The notes: a model not told the origin generated them from the sequence alone. A stretch of 64,000 bases of DNA from Halomarina halobia (GCF_029338575.1 NZ_CP119992.1:2108001-2172000), one strand, 5' to 3'; counted from the stretch's first letter, positions 35,117 through 43,094 are shown. Numbers and translations: made by a program.

Positions 35117-35545
35117 ATGGCCGACGATCCGGAATTGACCGAGACGGAGCGACGGGCGCTGCACGAACTCACCCTCGGCATCGAGCACATCTACCGGGGG
35201 TACGGGGATCTGCTCGACTGCCACCACCAGGTCGGTAGGGGGATGAACCGCCTCCACGAGGCGGAGCGGTTGCTCCGGGGGGCGGGACACGGCGAGTTCG
35301 CGGACGCGCTGCGCGACGACCACCTCCCGTCGGGGGCGATCGAGGACATGTGGACGTACGAGCTCGTGGACACGTTCTACGAGAACTTCCTCACGAACCT
35401 CAGCTCCTTCGAGGGACGCGTCCGCGACGACCTCGCCGACGGCGAGCGCCACATCACCGAGCGGGAACAACAGCGCGAGTGGCGCGAGCGGGCGAGAGAC
35501 CGGGATCAGAGCGGGAACGAGAGGGGCGGGGAGAGGGACGCCTAG
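35117..35545 (+). CDS. haloarchaeal hypothetical protein, helical
   Basis: 142 aa, mostly helical, Glu/Arg-rich. MADDPELTETERRALHELTLGIEHIYRGYGDLLDCHHQVGRGM suggests a long helix pair; CHH at about 36-38 could be metal binding. A central MWTYELVDTFYENFLTNLSSFE is followed by a very charged tail (REQQREWRERARDRDQ...). No family recognised. The ATG at 35117 is immediately after the CRISPR leader region, so its promoter lies within the inverted repeat. It converges with the next gene with 4 bases of overlap at the stops. Confidence 0.6.
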   Translation: MADDPELTETERRALHELTLGIEHIYRGYGDLLDCHHQVGRGMNRLHEAERLLRGAGHGEFADALRDDHLPSGAIEDMWTYELVDTFYENFLTNLSSFEGRVRDDLADGERHITEREQQREWRERARDRDQSGNERGGERDA

Positions 35546-35826
35546 TCCGATCGCGCGGCCTCGACCCGCTCCGCGTACTCGATCAGTTCCCCGGCGAGCG
35601 TCCGCGCCTGCTCGGCCGTGAGCGTCACGCGGTCCGCGTGGGCGGGGAGGTGCTCCAGCTGCGCGCTGTCCAGTTCGAACTCCAGGGTGACGTGATCGGG
35701 GTCCTTCCGCGGGGCGGTGACGTTCAGCACGGCGAGCGCCTCCTCCTCGAAGTCGTGCCCCTCGGCGCGGCCGTCGAGGAGGTCGAAGGTGGTGTAGGCG
35801 TTCACCTTGAGTAGTCGGTCGGGCAT
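35542..35826 (-). CDS. haloarchaeal hypothetical protein (DUF6360-like)
   Basis: 94 aa. MPDRLLKVNAYTTFDLLDGRAEGHDFEEEALAVLNVTAPRKDPDHVTLEFELD is beta-rich; the end VTLTAEQARTLAGELIEYAERVEAARSD is a helix. This matches small haloarchaeal proteins I recall as DUF6360; function unknown. The ATG is at 35826. Its stop overlaps the convergent gene stop by four bases. The conserved size and the lack of membrane segments point to a cytoplasmic protein. Confidence 0.65.
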   Translation of the reverse strand: MPDRLLKVNAYTTFDLLDGRAEGHDFEEEALAVLNVTAPRKDPDHVTLEFELDSAQLEHLPAHADRVTLTAEQARTLAGELIEYAERVEAARSD

Positions 35827-35856
35827 CGCCCGTCGCTACTCGGCAGGGACCAATGT

Positions 35857-36210
35857 GCCTGTCGGGGGATCGGAGGCAGTCGGGACGACTGGCCGTAGTC
35901 GGGAGGCGGGGTGGGACGGCTCGCGGCTCGTGCTCGCGCCGGACGACCTGGGCGACGCCGCCCGGATCGACCTCGACAGCGAGGGGGTGAAGGTGCAGTC
36001 CGGCGGCCTCCTCGCGTGATCGAGGGCGTCGAGCGCGGCACCGCGGGCAACGAGGCGAGCAACTTTCATCTCCTCGGGCGAACTTCCTCGGGCGAACTCA
36101 CCGTCCTCCGACTCGGCGGCGAGGGGTTCGTGACGCGGCTCTCCGGCGAGGGGCACGTCTGGCTCCAGACGCGCGATCCGACGGTGCTCTACGGCGACGG
36201 GAGCGAGTGA
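35857..36210 (+). pseudogene. degraded AIM24-family protein gene
   Basis: Two frames carry pieces of one protein. Frame A (to TGA 36017-36019) ends SRLVLAPDDLGDAARIDLDS then GVKVQSGGLLA. Frame B (36016-36210) reads VIEGVERGTAGNEASNFHLL, then SSGELTVLRLGGEGFVTRLS and GEGHVWLQTRDP. The block GGEGFV-x-RLSGEGHVWLQTR is the conserved end of AIM24 (TIGR00266-like) proteins. There is no start or N-terminal half. A 14-base direct tandem duplication, TCCTCGGGCGAACT at 36071-36084 and 36085-36098, is present and cannot be in frame. So the gene is truncated and frameshifted. Confidence 0.5.
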
Positions 36211-36245
36211 GGAACTGACGAAGCCAGCGACGCGCCTCGCTTCCC

Positions 36246-37994
36246 TCAGTCGTCGGCCGGGACCGGCGCGCTGTCCATCGCGTCGTCCTCGGCGTAGGGG
36301 TACCACGTCATCTTCGTGTTGTGCATGTAGGGGTCCTCGTAGTCCGTCTCCTCCGGTTCGGCGAGGTCGGCCAGTTCGTCCTCGTCGCGGGCGGCGATGA
36401 AGTCGCGGAAGGACTCCCCCTCACCCCGCTCGGCCTCGTAGGTGGCGAGCAGGTTCCGGACGTACCCGGGCACCTCGTCGGCGGCGACGCGCATCTTGGC
36501 CCACTCGGCGAACTGCGGGTTCTCGCCGAGCCCGCCGCCGAGGCCGATGTCGAACGCCTCGACCGGCTCGCCGTCCTTGCGCGTCTTCATGCCGCGCAGG
36601 GAGACGTCGGCGATCTGGGGCTGGGCGCAGGAGGCGGTACAGCCCGAGAGGTGGATGTGGAAGTCCTCCACGCCGTCGGGCACCTCGACGTTGTCGCGCA
36701 GCCAGTGGGCGTAGCGGACCATGCGGTTCTTCGTCTCGACGATCGACAGCGAGCAGAACTCCGTCCCCGTGCAGGCGATGGAGCCGCGCATGAACGGGTG
36801 GGGATCGGGGCTGTACTCGGAGAGGAGCGGTTCGTCGAGGAAGTCCTCCAGGTCGTCCTCGTCGATGTCCGCGACGATGACGTTCTGTCGCTGGGTCAGC
36901 CCGACGAGCTCCGACCCGTACTCGGCGGCGAGGTCGGCGAGCCGGAGGGCGTCCTTCGCGCCCATCCGCCCGACGAGCACCGAGAGGCCGACGAAGTACC
37001 GCCCGTCGTTCTGCTCGTGGACGCCGACGTAGTCCCCCGGCGCGTCCGACCGCCCGGCGTTGTAGTCGTACCGGTCGCGCAGGTCCTCGCCCGCGGTGGG
37101 GAGTTCGTAGTCGACGTACTCCTCCTGGAGGACGCGGCGGAACTTCTCGGGACCCCACTCGTCCATCAGGAACTTGATGCGGGCGTTGAACCGGTTGTCG
37201 CGGTCGCCGTGGTCGCGGAACAGCGCGGAGACGCCCGCCGCGACGTCGTACATCCCTTCCGGCGTGCAGAACACGTCGATGTCGCGGGCGAAGCGCTCCT
37301 CCTTCCGGGCGAGGCCGCCGCCGACGAGGGTGTTGAAGCCCTTCACCTCCTCCCCGTCGATCTCCTTGACCGCGGGTTCGAACGCGAGGTCGTTGATGTC
37401 GCCCTGCCCGCTGCCGCGGGTGTCGCCCGTGATCGAGACCTTCCACTTCCGGGGGAGGTTCTCGTGTGCGGGGTTGCCCTTGAACTCCTCGTTCAGCCCC
37501 TCGATGAGCGGCCAGACGTCGAGGTGCTCGTCGGCGTCGCGGCCGGCGACGGGGCTGCCGACGATGTTGCGCCACGAGTCGCCGCAGGCCTGGATCGTCG
37601 AGAGGCCGTGGGCCTCCAGGCGGTCGAAGATGTCCGGAACGTCCTCGAGTTTGATCCAGTGGAGCTGGATGGACTGGCGGGTGGTGTAATCGAGCCACGC
37701 GCCCTCCCACTCGGGGTTCTCCGCGGGGCCGCGGGCGTACTCGTCGGCGATCTCGGCGACGACCCGCAGTTGCTCGGGAGTGAGCCGGCCGCCCGGCACC
37801 CCGACGCGCATCATGAAGTAGCTCTCCTGGCCGTTGCGCTGGTGGTACAGCCCCCACCACTTGAAGCGCTCGAACCAGGCGTCGCGCTCGTCCTCGGGGA
37901 TGGCGGCCCATCCCTCCTCCGCGAAGCGATTGAGGTGCTCGCGGATCTCCGTGCCGTAGACTTCGTCCTTCCAACCCTCGACCTTGCTCGCCAT
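36246..37994 (-). CDS. nirA: ferredoxin-type nitrite/sulfite reductase
   Basis: 582 aa. It reduces nitrite to ammonia or sulfite to sulfide by six electrons using siroheme and a 4Fe-4S cluster. The two ferredoxin-like halves begin FMMRVGVPGGRLTPEQLRVVA and YFVGLSVLVGRMGAKDALRL. The siroheme/Fe-S motif is CTGTEFC (C-x5-C) followed by HLSGCTASCAQ (C-x3-C) near residues 415-465. TTRQSIQLHW is the substrate-side arginine region. The choice between nitrite and sulfite cannot be made by eye; no nas or cys genes flank it. The start is ATG 37994. A small Cys-containing protein gene is 87 bases upstream on the same strand. Confidence 0.9.
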   Translation of the reverse strand: MASKVEGWKDEVYGTEIREHLNRFAEEGWAAIPEDERDAWFERFKWWGLYHQRNGQESYFMMRVGVPGGRLTPEQLRVVAEIADEYARGPAENPEWEGAWLDYTTRQSIQLHWIKLEDVPDIFDRLEAHGLSTIQACGDSWRNIVGSPVAGRDADEHLDVWPLIEGLNEEFKGNPAHENLPRKWKVSITGDTRGSGQGDINDLAFEPAVKEIDGEEVKGFNTLVGGGLARKEERFARDIDVFCTPEGMYDVAAGVSALFRDHGDRDNRFNARIKFLMDEWGPEKFRRVLQEEYVDYELPTAGEDLRDRYDYNAGRSDAPGDYVGVHEQNDGRYFVGLSVLVGRMGAKDALRLADLAAEYGSELVGLTQRQNVIVADIDEDDLEDFLDEPLLSEYSPDPHPFMRGSIACTGTEFCSLSIVETKNRMVRYAHWLRDNVEVPDGVEDFHIHLSGCTASCAQPQIADVSLRGMKTRKDGEPVEAFDIGLGGGLGENPQFAEWAKMRVAADEVPGYVRNLLATYEAERGEGESFRDFIAARDEDELADLAEPEETDYEDPYMHNTKMTWYPYAEDDAMDSAPVPADD

Positions 37995-38081
37995 TTGCGC
38001 GTACAGAGGGACTCCGGACGTAAACGGCCGCGCCTCGCGTCAAGCGTGGCGGGTGCTTCCGACCCCCGGCAAGTATCCCCG

Positions 38082-38399
38082 CTAGCTGCGAGTGTGCGGC
38101 ACGTGGACGCTCTCGGGGACGCCCGCCCGGAACGCGCCCGTCTCGGGGTCGACCCGTCCGACCGCGAGCCAGTCCGTGACGCCCTGCTCGCCGCAGGCGA
38201 TGCACTGCCCCGAGAGCCGCGCCTCCACGTCGGGGGGTGCGAGGCCGACCTCGACGAACCCCTCGGCGAGCACGTCCGCGAGTCTGCACCCGCAGAAGCC
38301 GTGGTCGGCGAGCCGCCAGAGGCCGCCGACGCCCGACACGCGCCGGTCGTCGACGCTCACCCAGGCCCCGTCGTCGAGGAGGTAGACGTCCGTCGTCAC
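38082..38399 (-). CDS. small cysteine-containing hypothetical protein upstream of nirA
   Basis: 105 aa. Begins MTTDVYLLDDGAWVSVDDRR; cysteines are grouped as HGFCGCRLAD (about 34-43) and GQCIACGEQG (about 64-73), a C-x-C plus C-x2-C arrangement that could bind zinc or an Fe-S cluster. Ends ESVHVPHTRS. No family recognised. It lies directly upstream of the nitrite/sulfite reductase gene in the same orientation, so it may be an accessory, regulator or electron carrier; this is inference. The ATG is at 38399. Confidence 0.6.
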   Translation of the reverse strand: MTTDVYLLDDGAWVSVDDRRVSGVGGLWRLADHGFCGCRLADVLAEGFVEVGLAPPDVEARLSGQCIACGEQGVTDWLAVGRVDPETGAFRAGVPESVHVPHTRS

Positions 38400-38625
38400 G
38401 AACGGGGGTTCGGCGCTGGGAAGGGTAATCCCAGCGATGCGGGCAGACCCCGCCGCGTGTCATCGGATTCGGTGACGACGCTCCGACCGCGATCTCTCTC
38501 CCTTCCGGCGGTTTCGCTCGGAGAGAGCGTCACACGTTCCGGCAAAAACGACCGCGGTGCGGCAGTACGGGTCAACGTTACAGCTGAGCGCGCCCTTTTG
38601 CGTGTCCTTCGCCTACCGGGAATCG

Positions 38626-38718
38626 ATGGTACTGATGGAGTCTCCGGACGACGGTCCCCGCCAGCACGTCTCGGCGGACGTCGCGCCCGAGCTCTACGAG
38701 GAGAGAGACGATGAGTGA
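38626..38718 (+). CDS. 30-residue acidic microprotein
   Basis: ATG 38626 opens 30 codons: MVLMESPDDGPRQHVSADVA followed by PELYEERDDE, ending TGA at 38716-38718. A TATA-like CCCTTTTGCG (38592-38601) lies 25-34 bases upstream, as for leaderless haloarchaeal mRNAs. The last 8 bases overlap the start of the next small gene (ATGAGTGA), which supports coupled translation. Charge and codon use fit a haloarchaeal protein. Function unknown. Confidence 0.6.
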   Translation: MVLMESPDDGPRQHVSADVAPELYEERDDE

Positions 38719-38857
38719 GCCGACAACCGTAACCGACGAGTCCGCAGAGGAATCGAAAGACGAAGAGGCGGTAGACACCCGCCACCTGGACGAACTCGAG
38801 GACGGCTGCGGCTGCGCGGAGGTGTGGGAACACCTCTCCGAGCAGCGCGGTGAGTAG
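38711..38857 (+). CDS. 48-residue acidic microprotein with CGC motif
   Basis: ATG 38711 to TAG 38857. The product starts MSEPTTVTDESAEESKDEEA, then TRHLDELEDGCGCAEVWEHL and SEQRGE. The first half is a disordered acidic tail and the second a short helix-forming segment with a conserved-looking DGCGCAEVWEHLSE block that could bind metal or act as a redox pair. It overlaps the preceding 30-residue gene by 8 bases. No family recognised. Next gene (DUF7119-like) starts 48 bases later in the same direction. Confidence 0.65.
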   Translation: MSEPTTVTDESAEESKDEEAVDTRHLDELEDGCGCAEVWEHLSEQRGE

Positions 38858-38905
38858 CGCACAACCCCGAGACGCTTTTCCTGTCCCCCCTCTTGCGTTC
38901 GCTCG

Positions 38906-39592
38906 ATGAGTAACCCGGACGAGCCACCCGCCGACCGCGAATCGCCGGTGGGGCAACCCGTCATCAGGGGGGACCCGACGCTCACCGGCGAGCGCGCGCG
39001 GCGCGCCGTCCAGTTCGACCCGAGCGACCCCGAGAGCGTCGCGGAGGCCGCCGACACGGTTCGGCGGTTCGCCAACAGTTCCGCCGGGTCGGAGGACAAC
39101 GTCTACGTACTGCGCGGCGCGGCCGCCTGCGCCGCGCTCGTCCGCGGCGAGGGGTCGTACAAGGCGGCCGCCGAGCGGGCGGGCGACGGCGTCACCGTCT
39201 CGTTCATCCGGAAGTGGGCGCGCGTCCACGACCTGCCGCGCGCGGTCCGCCGCTACGTCGCCACCGGCCGCATCGCCCCCACCGCGGCGAAGCACATCGC
39301 CCGCGTCCACGGCGAGGCGCGCTACCAGCTCGCCTGGGCGATCCTCGATCACGGGCTGACCGTCCGCGAGGTGCGCGCCGTCGCGAGCGACATCAACAAC
39401 GGCGCGGCCGTCGAGGTCGCCCTCCGCGAGGTGGGCGTCGACCTCGGCGAGATCACGCTCTCGCTGCCCCCCGAGACGTACCGCGACCTGCGCCGTCGGG
39501 CCGCCCTCGAGGACAGCGAACCGGAGGACGTGGTCGCGGCGGCGCTCGACGCACTCGACGCGCTCGACGCCCCCGGCGCGCGGCGACGGTAG
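38906..39592 (+). CDS. haloarchaeal DNA-binding-like protein (DUF7119-like)
   Basis: 228 aa. After a disordered start, the region RRFANSSAGSEDNVYVLRGAAACAALVRGEGSYKAAAERAG looks like a helical domain; VSFIRKWARVHDLPRAVRRYVATGRIAPTAAKHIARVHGE resembles the ParB/KorB-type helix-turn-helix that follows a partition-protein core. It ends in LTVREVRAVASDINNGAAVEVALRE and a ribbon-helix-helix-like LSLPPETYRDLRRRAALED. I recall such proteins as DUF7119. DNA binding is plausible but not shown. The ATG is at 38906. It may be in an operon with the two microprotein genes. Confidence 0.65.
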   Translation: MSNPDEPPADRESPVGQPVIRGDPTLTGERARRAVQFDPSDPESVAEAADTVRRFANSSAGSEDNVYVLRGAAACAALVRGEGSYKAAAERAGDGVTVSFIRKWARVHDLPRAVRRYVATGRIAPTAAKHIARVHGEARYQLAWAILDHGLTVREVRAVASDINNGAAVEVALREVGVDLGEITLSLPPETYRDLRRRAALEDSEPEDVVAAALDALDALDAPGARRR

Positions 39593-39643
39593 CCGAACGG
39601 CGATAGCCCAGCAGCGATAGCCCGGCGACGGTAGCCGCGGGCG

Positions 39644-40909
39644 TCAGGACAGATACGCCCTCGCCGCCCGCTCCAGCACCGCCCCCGCGGTCACCACCTC
39701 TCCCCACGCTACGGTCTCGTCGGGGAAGTGCGCCTGCTCGACGGTGCCCGGCCCGAACAGGACGGTCGGGACCCCCGCCTCGACGTAGTGGCGCGCGTCC
39801 GCCCCGTAGGTGACGCCCGCCGGTTTCGCGTCGGACAGGCCCTCCGCCTCCATCGCCCCGACGACCGCCCGCGCGATCGGCTCGTCGGGGTCGACCTCGC
39901 TCGCCTCGAACTGCACGGAGAACCGCTCGAGTCGGAGGTGGTCGGCCAGCCACTCGTCGCGCTCCGCCAGCGCGTCCAGGTGCTCGCGTAACTCGGCCTC
40001 CACCCCGTCTACGGTCTCGCCGGGGGCGACGCCGACGCGGATCTCGGCCGTCAGTTCCGCGGGAACCGTCGAGGCCCACCGACCCGCGCGGACGGTGCCG
40101 ACGACGACCGGCCACGGGACGGGGAACTCCTCGTACAGCGGGTGGGTCACGTGTGCCGCCCGCCCGGCCTCGAAGTCGGCCAACCCTCGTCTGACGCGCT
40201 CGAAGTGCGGCAGGACGGACTCGCCGCGCCAGCTGGAGGCGGCGTGCGCGGAGCGCCCCTCGATGCGGATCCGCGCCATGAGGCTCCCCTCGGTCGCGAC
40301 GACGGGCCGCAGTTCGGTCGGCTCGGCGATCACGGCGGCGTCACGCTCGAACGGGTAGGGGTTATCCAGGGCGGCCGCCGCCGCGCCGATCCCGCCCTCC
40401 TCCTCGCCCGCGACCGCCTCGACGACGACCCGACCGTTCGCGTCCAGCGCGCCCGCCTCCGCCTCGTCGGCGAGCGCGCGGGCGGCGTAGACGCACGCCG
40501 CGAGCCCCGCCTTCATGTCGGCCGCGCCGCGCGCGGTGAGGGCGTCCCGGTCCTCGTCCCACGCCGGCGCGAAGGGGTCGCTCGTCCACTCGCCCTCGGC
40601 GGGGACCACGTCGACGTGTCCGTTGAGCACGAGCGTCGGGCCGGCGTCGGGGTCACCGAGTTCGAGGATTCCGCCGATCGAGGGGCGGTCTGCGACCTCG
40701 ATCGCCGCCGGATCGTCGGGGAACGAGGGGTGGGCGGCGAGGCGTTCGGCGTCGGCCGTCCACTCGACGGTCTCGAAGCCGAGTTCGTCGAGGCGCTCGC
40801 GGACGAACCGCTGGATCGGCGCTTCGTTGCCGGGCGTGGAGTCGAAGGAGACGAGTCGCTCGACGAACGAGCGGAGGTCGTCGCCGTAGCGGGTGGCGAA
40901 GGCGCTCAC
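39644..40909 (-). CDS. M20-family metallopeptidase/deacylase (ArgE/DapE-like)
   Basis: 421 aa. Metal-binding motifs of the M20 family: LVLNGHVDVVPAEGEW (about 93-108; H and D ligands), ARGAADMKAGLAACVYA (about 127-143), EAVAGEEEGGIGAA (about 165-178; catalytic Glu pair), and the final GPGTVEQAHFPDETV with the last His ligand. The dimerisation domain lies at about 200-310. Substrates could be N-acyl amino acids or dipeptides; the exact one is not readable. The start is GTG 40909 with no ATG nearby. It converges with the DUF7119-like gene and is divergent from the tRNA-Lys gene. Confidence 0.9.
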   Translation of the reverse strand: MSAFATRYGDDLRSFVERLVSFDSTPGNEAPIQRFVRERLDELGFETVEWTADAERLAAHPSFPDDPAAIEVADRPSIGGILELGDPDAGPTLVLNGHVDVVPAEGEWTSDPFAPAWDEDRDALTARGAADMKAGLAACVYAARALADEAEAGALDANGRVVVEAVAGEEEGGIGAAAAALDNPYPFERDAAVIAEPTELRPVVATEGSLMARIRIEGRSAHAASSWRGESVLPHFERVRRGLADFEAGRAAHVTHPLYEEFPVPWPVVVGTVRAGRWASTVPAELTAEIRVGVAPGETVDGVEAELREHLDALAERDEWLADHLRLERFSVQFEASEVDPDEPIARAVVGAMEAEGLSDAKPAGVTYGADARHYVEAGVPTVLFGPGTVEQAHFPDETVAWGEVVTAGAVLERAARAYLS

Positions 40910-40996
40910 GGGCGACGTTACCCCGGCGGCGATAAGAGCGTTCCCGGTCCCGCTAATCGTAACGGTTTAGCGACGTGGGCTGGAATCTCCGGTACC

Positions 40997-41070
40997 GGGC
41001 TGATAGCTCAGTTAGGCAGAGCGTCTGGCTTTTAACCAGACGGCCGGGGGTTCAAATCCCTCTCAGCCCG
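40997..41070 (+). tRNA. tRNA-Lys (anticodon TTT)
   Basis: 74 nt. Acceptor GGGCTGA (40997-41003) pairs with TCAGCCC (41063-41069), discriminator G. The anticodon loop CTTTTAA with stem CTGG/CCAG gives TTT. The T-arm is GGGGGTTCAAATCCCTC. No intron and no encoded CCA. Its 3' end is repeated imperfectly at 41183-41208, marking a possible integration site. Confidence 0.96.
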
Positions 41071-41208
41071 CTGGTCGTGTGCGAGCGACAGCGAGCACCG
41101 AACGAGTTCCCGAGTGGGTTTGAATCAGGGAGCGCGCAGCCCGCGCAACCGAACGAAGTGAGGTGAGCAGGACCGTGCGACCGTGGTTCACATCCCTCTC
41201 AGCCCGCT
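41047..41208 (+). repeat. duplicated tRNA-Lys 3' end (possible attachment-site pair)
   Basis: The 26 bases ending the tRNA and two beyond (41047-41072) recur at 41183-41208 with 24 matches, including the identical run ATCCCTCTCAGCCCGCT. Integrases of archaeal viruses and plasmids often recombine in the T-arm and acceptor end of tRNA genes, leaving such a copy at the far border. The 110 bases between hold no gene, so any element has gone. Confidence 0.55.
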
Positions 41209-41306
41209 TTCTCGCGACGAACGTGACGAGCGAAGCGCGACAGCTGGGGATCTGAATCGGAGAGTGAAAACGGGAGGCGAGCGGCCGGCGTCGAGAGGGT
41301 AGCGGT

Positions 41307-42443
41307 TCAGCCCCGGGTCGGCATGTACGCCAGCCCGATGACGAGGAAGGCGGAGAGCCAGCTGATGATGCTCACCGCCCAGAGCCCGTTGACGCGCTCG
41401 TGGAAGTACTCCTGCTTGTCGATCTCGTTCTGGTACGCCTGGCGCTGCTGGCTGAACATGACGGTCTTGTTCTCGGGGTTGTCGCTTGGGAAGTGTACGA
41501 CGTAGGTCTCGTTGTTCGCGAGCGTGACGTTCCCACCCTCCTCGAGTTCCTGCTGCACCGCGACGTCGTCGCGCCAGACCAGGGTCGCACTACCGTCGGT
41601 GACGTTCTTCAGCGTGACCGTGGTATTGTTGTACTGGAAGCGATCGCCGGGCCGGAACGTCTGCTGATCCGCCGGGCTGAGGTACTCCTGTAGCGGCACG
41701 AGACTGTTGTCGTCGAGGTACCGGACGTACGTCTGGCCGTCCGCCTCGATCGTCTCGTTTGCGACCGCCGTGTCGTTCTCCAGGATGGCCGTGACGTCGC
41801 GTTCCTCGGTGAACACGAGCGTATTCGACATCGCGGTCGTGTTGTTCCCCGCGGTGCCGTTGGTCGCGTTCGTCGCGTTACCCTCCTGCGTCTCCGTCGT
41901 GTTGCTGTCCGCGGGCGCGCCGGTCGTGTTGTTCCCAGCATCGCCGGCGGTGGTGTTCGACCCCGCGGCGGCGTCGGTGGCGTTACCGCCGGTGGCGTTA
42001 CCGCCCGCGGACTCGTTACCGCCCGCCGATTCGTTCCCGCCTCCGGACTCGTTACCGCCCGCGGTGGGGGCGGCTCCCGGATCGGGAGCCGTACCGATCG
42101 TCACGAGGTACGACGAGTTGTTGTACTCGACGCTCGTCCCGTTCTCCAACGTCTCCGAGAGGAGTGCGTTGTTCTTCGTGTAGACGAGGGTACCGGACCA
42201 GGTCGGCTCGCCGCCGCCACCGCCGCCGTGGCCACCCTCGCCGCCACCCTCGCTAGAGGCCTCCTGTCGGCTGACCTCCGAGAGGTTGTACTCCTGCCCG
42301 TCGATCGTGAAGTTACCGCCGGGCTGGTACGTCTGTCCCTCGATCTGGACGTCCGGCTCCTCCGCCACCGCGATGACGGAGTAGGCACTCGCGCCGATGA
42401 CGAGGAAGAAGACGAACAGGACCGCGGCCGCTCGACGTTGCAT
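41307..42443 (-). CDS. Asn/Thr/Gly-rich membrane-anchored surface protein
   Basis: 378 aa. An N-terminal hydrophobic segment (MQRRAAAVLFVFFLVIGASAYSVIAVAEE) and a C-terminal one (LWAVSIISWLSAFLVIGLAY) frame an exported body. The middle holds a low-complexity stretch of repeated GGNESA/GGNATG units and many N-x-S/T sequons (about residues 130-205), suggesting heavy N-glycosylation. Three beta-rich modules start near VQIEGQTYQPGGNFTIDG, GTLVYTKNNALL and NTLVFTEERDVTAIL, each similar in layout. No enzyme motif. It probably sits in the cell envelope. The ATG is at 42443; CGTTATACG upstream (near 42463-42471) may be the TATA box. Family unknown to me. Confidence 0.65.
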   Translation of the reverse strand: MQRRAAAVLFVFFLVIGASAYSVIAVAEEPDVQIEGQTYQPGGNFTIDGQEYNLSEVSRQEASSEGGGEGGHGGGGGGEPTWSGTLVYTKNNALLSETLENGTSVEYNNSSYLVTIGTAPDPGAAPTAGGNESGGGNESAGGNESAGGNATGGNATDAAAGSNTTAGDAGNNTTGAPADSNTTETQEGNATNATNGTAGNNTTAMSNTLVFTEERDVTAILENDTAVANETIEADGQTYVRYLDDNSLVPLQEYLSPADQQTFRPGDRFQYNNTTVTLKNVTDGSATLVWRDDVAVQQELEEGGNVTLANNETYVVHFPSDNPENKTVMFSQQRQAYQNEIDKQEYFHERVNGLWAVSIISWLSAFLVIGLAYMPTRG

Positions 42444-42706
42444 ACAGGAGCCGACGGAATCCCCGCGTATAACGATTACTTTCCGGAGCCGAGCGAGCGA
42501 GTGACACGCCGAACCCGGGCGAGAGCGCCGTCGAACGGACGTGCGGATGGAATCCGCATAAGTGCTCGCGGACGGCGACGTCAGCAGGTGACGCGACCGT
42601 TACCGGCGAAGCTCCTCGCTCCGAATAGAGGTAGCACTGGTCGTTGCTACACGGAGTACAAAAGTTACATTCTCGTGCGATCTTCACGTCCGGTCGGTCG
42701 AAAGAG

Positions 42707-42782
42707 AGCCAAGGGCCGGATTTGAACCGGCGTGATCACGCTCTGCAGGCGTGTGCGTAAGGCCAGACTCTGCCACCTTGGC
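42707..42782 (-). tRNA. tRNA-Cys (anticodon GCA)
   Basis: 76 nt. On the minus strand GCCAAGG (acceptor 5', 42776-42782) pairs with CCTTGGC (42708-42714), discriminator T. The anticodon loop CTGCAGA in stem CACGC/GCGTG gives GCA. Located 85 bases downstream of the 5S gene, the usual place in haloarchaeal rRNA operons. T-rich CTCTTTCG follows on the transcript and may end it. Confidence 0.96.
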
Positions 42783-42867
42783 GCGGATGACTCTACCGGG
42801 AGGACGCGAATAAGCGTAGCGGTCTGAAGCGACCGCTTGCGGGGAGTCGAATATGAGGTATGAATGG

Positions 42868-43094
42868 AAAGGCGGCGAACCACCAGTTGCGGGCGTCGAC
42901 AGTCCGCTCACCGATTCCACCGGGACGAACCCTGCGTGTACTACGGTTCACGGACCTCGGCCCGTACTTGGAGCCTCTTGCGAGGCAGTTTTCCCAGAGG
43001 CTCTCGCACTCCAGTACTCGCTGGAACGCAGGCGGGCTTATCTTCCGTGTTCGGGATGGGTACGGGAGTTGCCCCGCCGCTCTGGCCGCCTTAA
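42868..43094 (-). rRNA. rrf: 5S rRNA with an internal insertion of about 102-108 nt
   Basis: The transcript starts TTAAGGCGGCCAGAGCGGCG, continues with the universal CCCGTACCCATCCCGAACAC and GGAAGATAAGCCCGCC, and reaches GAGCCTCTGGGAAA. In normal haloarchaeal 5S the end GGTTCGCCGCC would follow within a few bases; here it comes only at 42871-42881, after an extra block. The block is flanked by AACTG (complement of 42986-42990 and 42884-42888), so about 102 bases are added. Total length of about 227 nt agrees with the 231-nt 5S RNA reported for Halococcus morrhuae, which has a 108-nt insertion. The insert begins with GCCTC-GCAA-GAGGC, a hairpin with a GNRA loop. Ends are set by pairing of both termini. 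Confidence 0.93.

Noticed and set aside
36321..38714. A 797-codon plus-strand frame opposite nirA
   Set aside because: It is the complement of a clear siroheme reductase with all cysteine motifs. The antisense product has no recognisable domain.
41096..41208. A second tRNA-Lys gene
   Set aside because: Only the T-arm and acceptor 3' end are repeated. There is no D-arm or anticodon arm, so it is not a functional tRNA.
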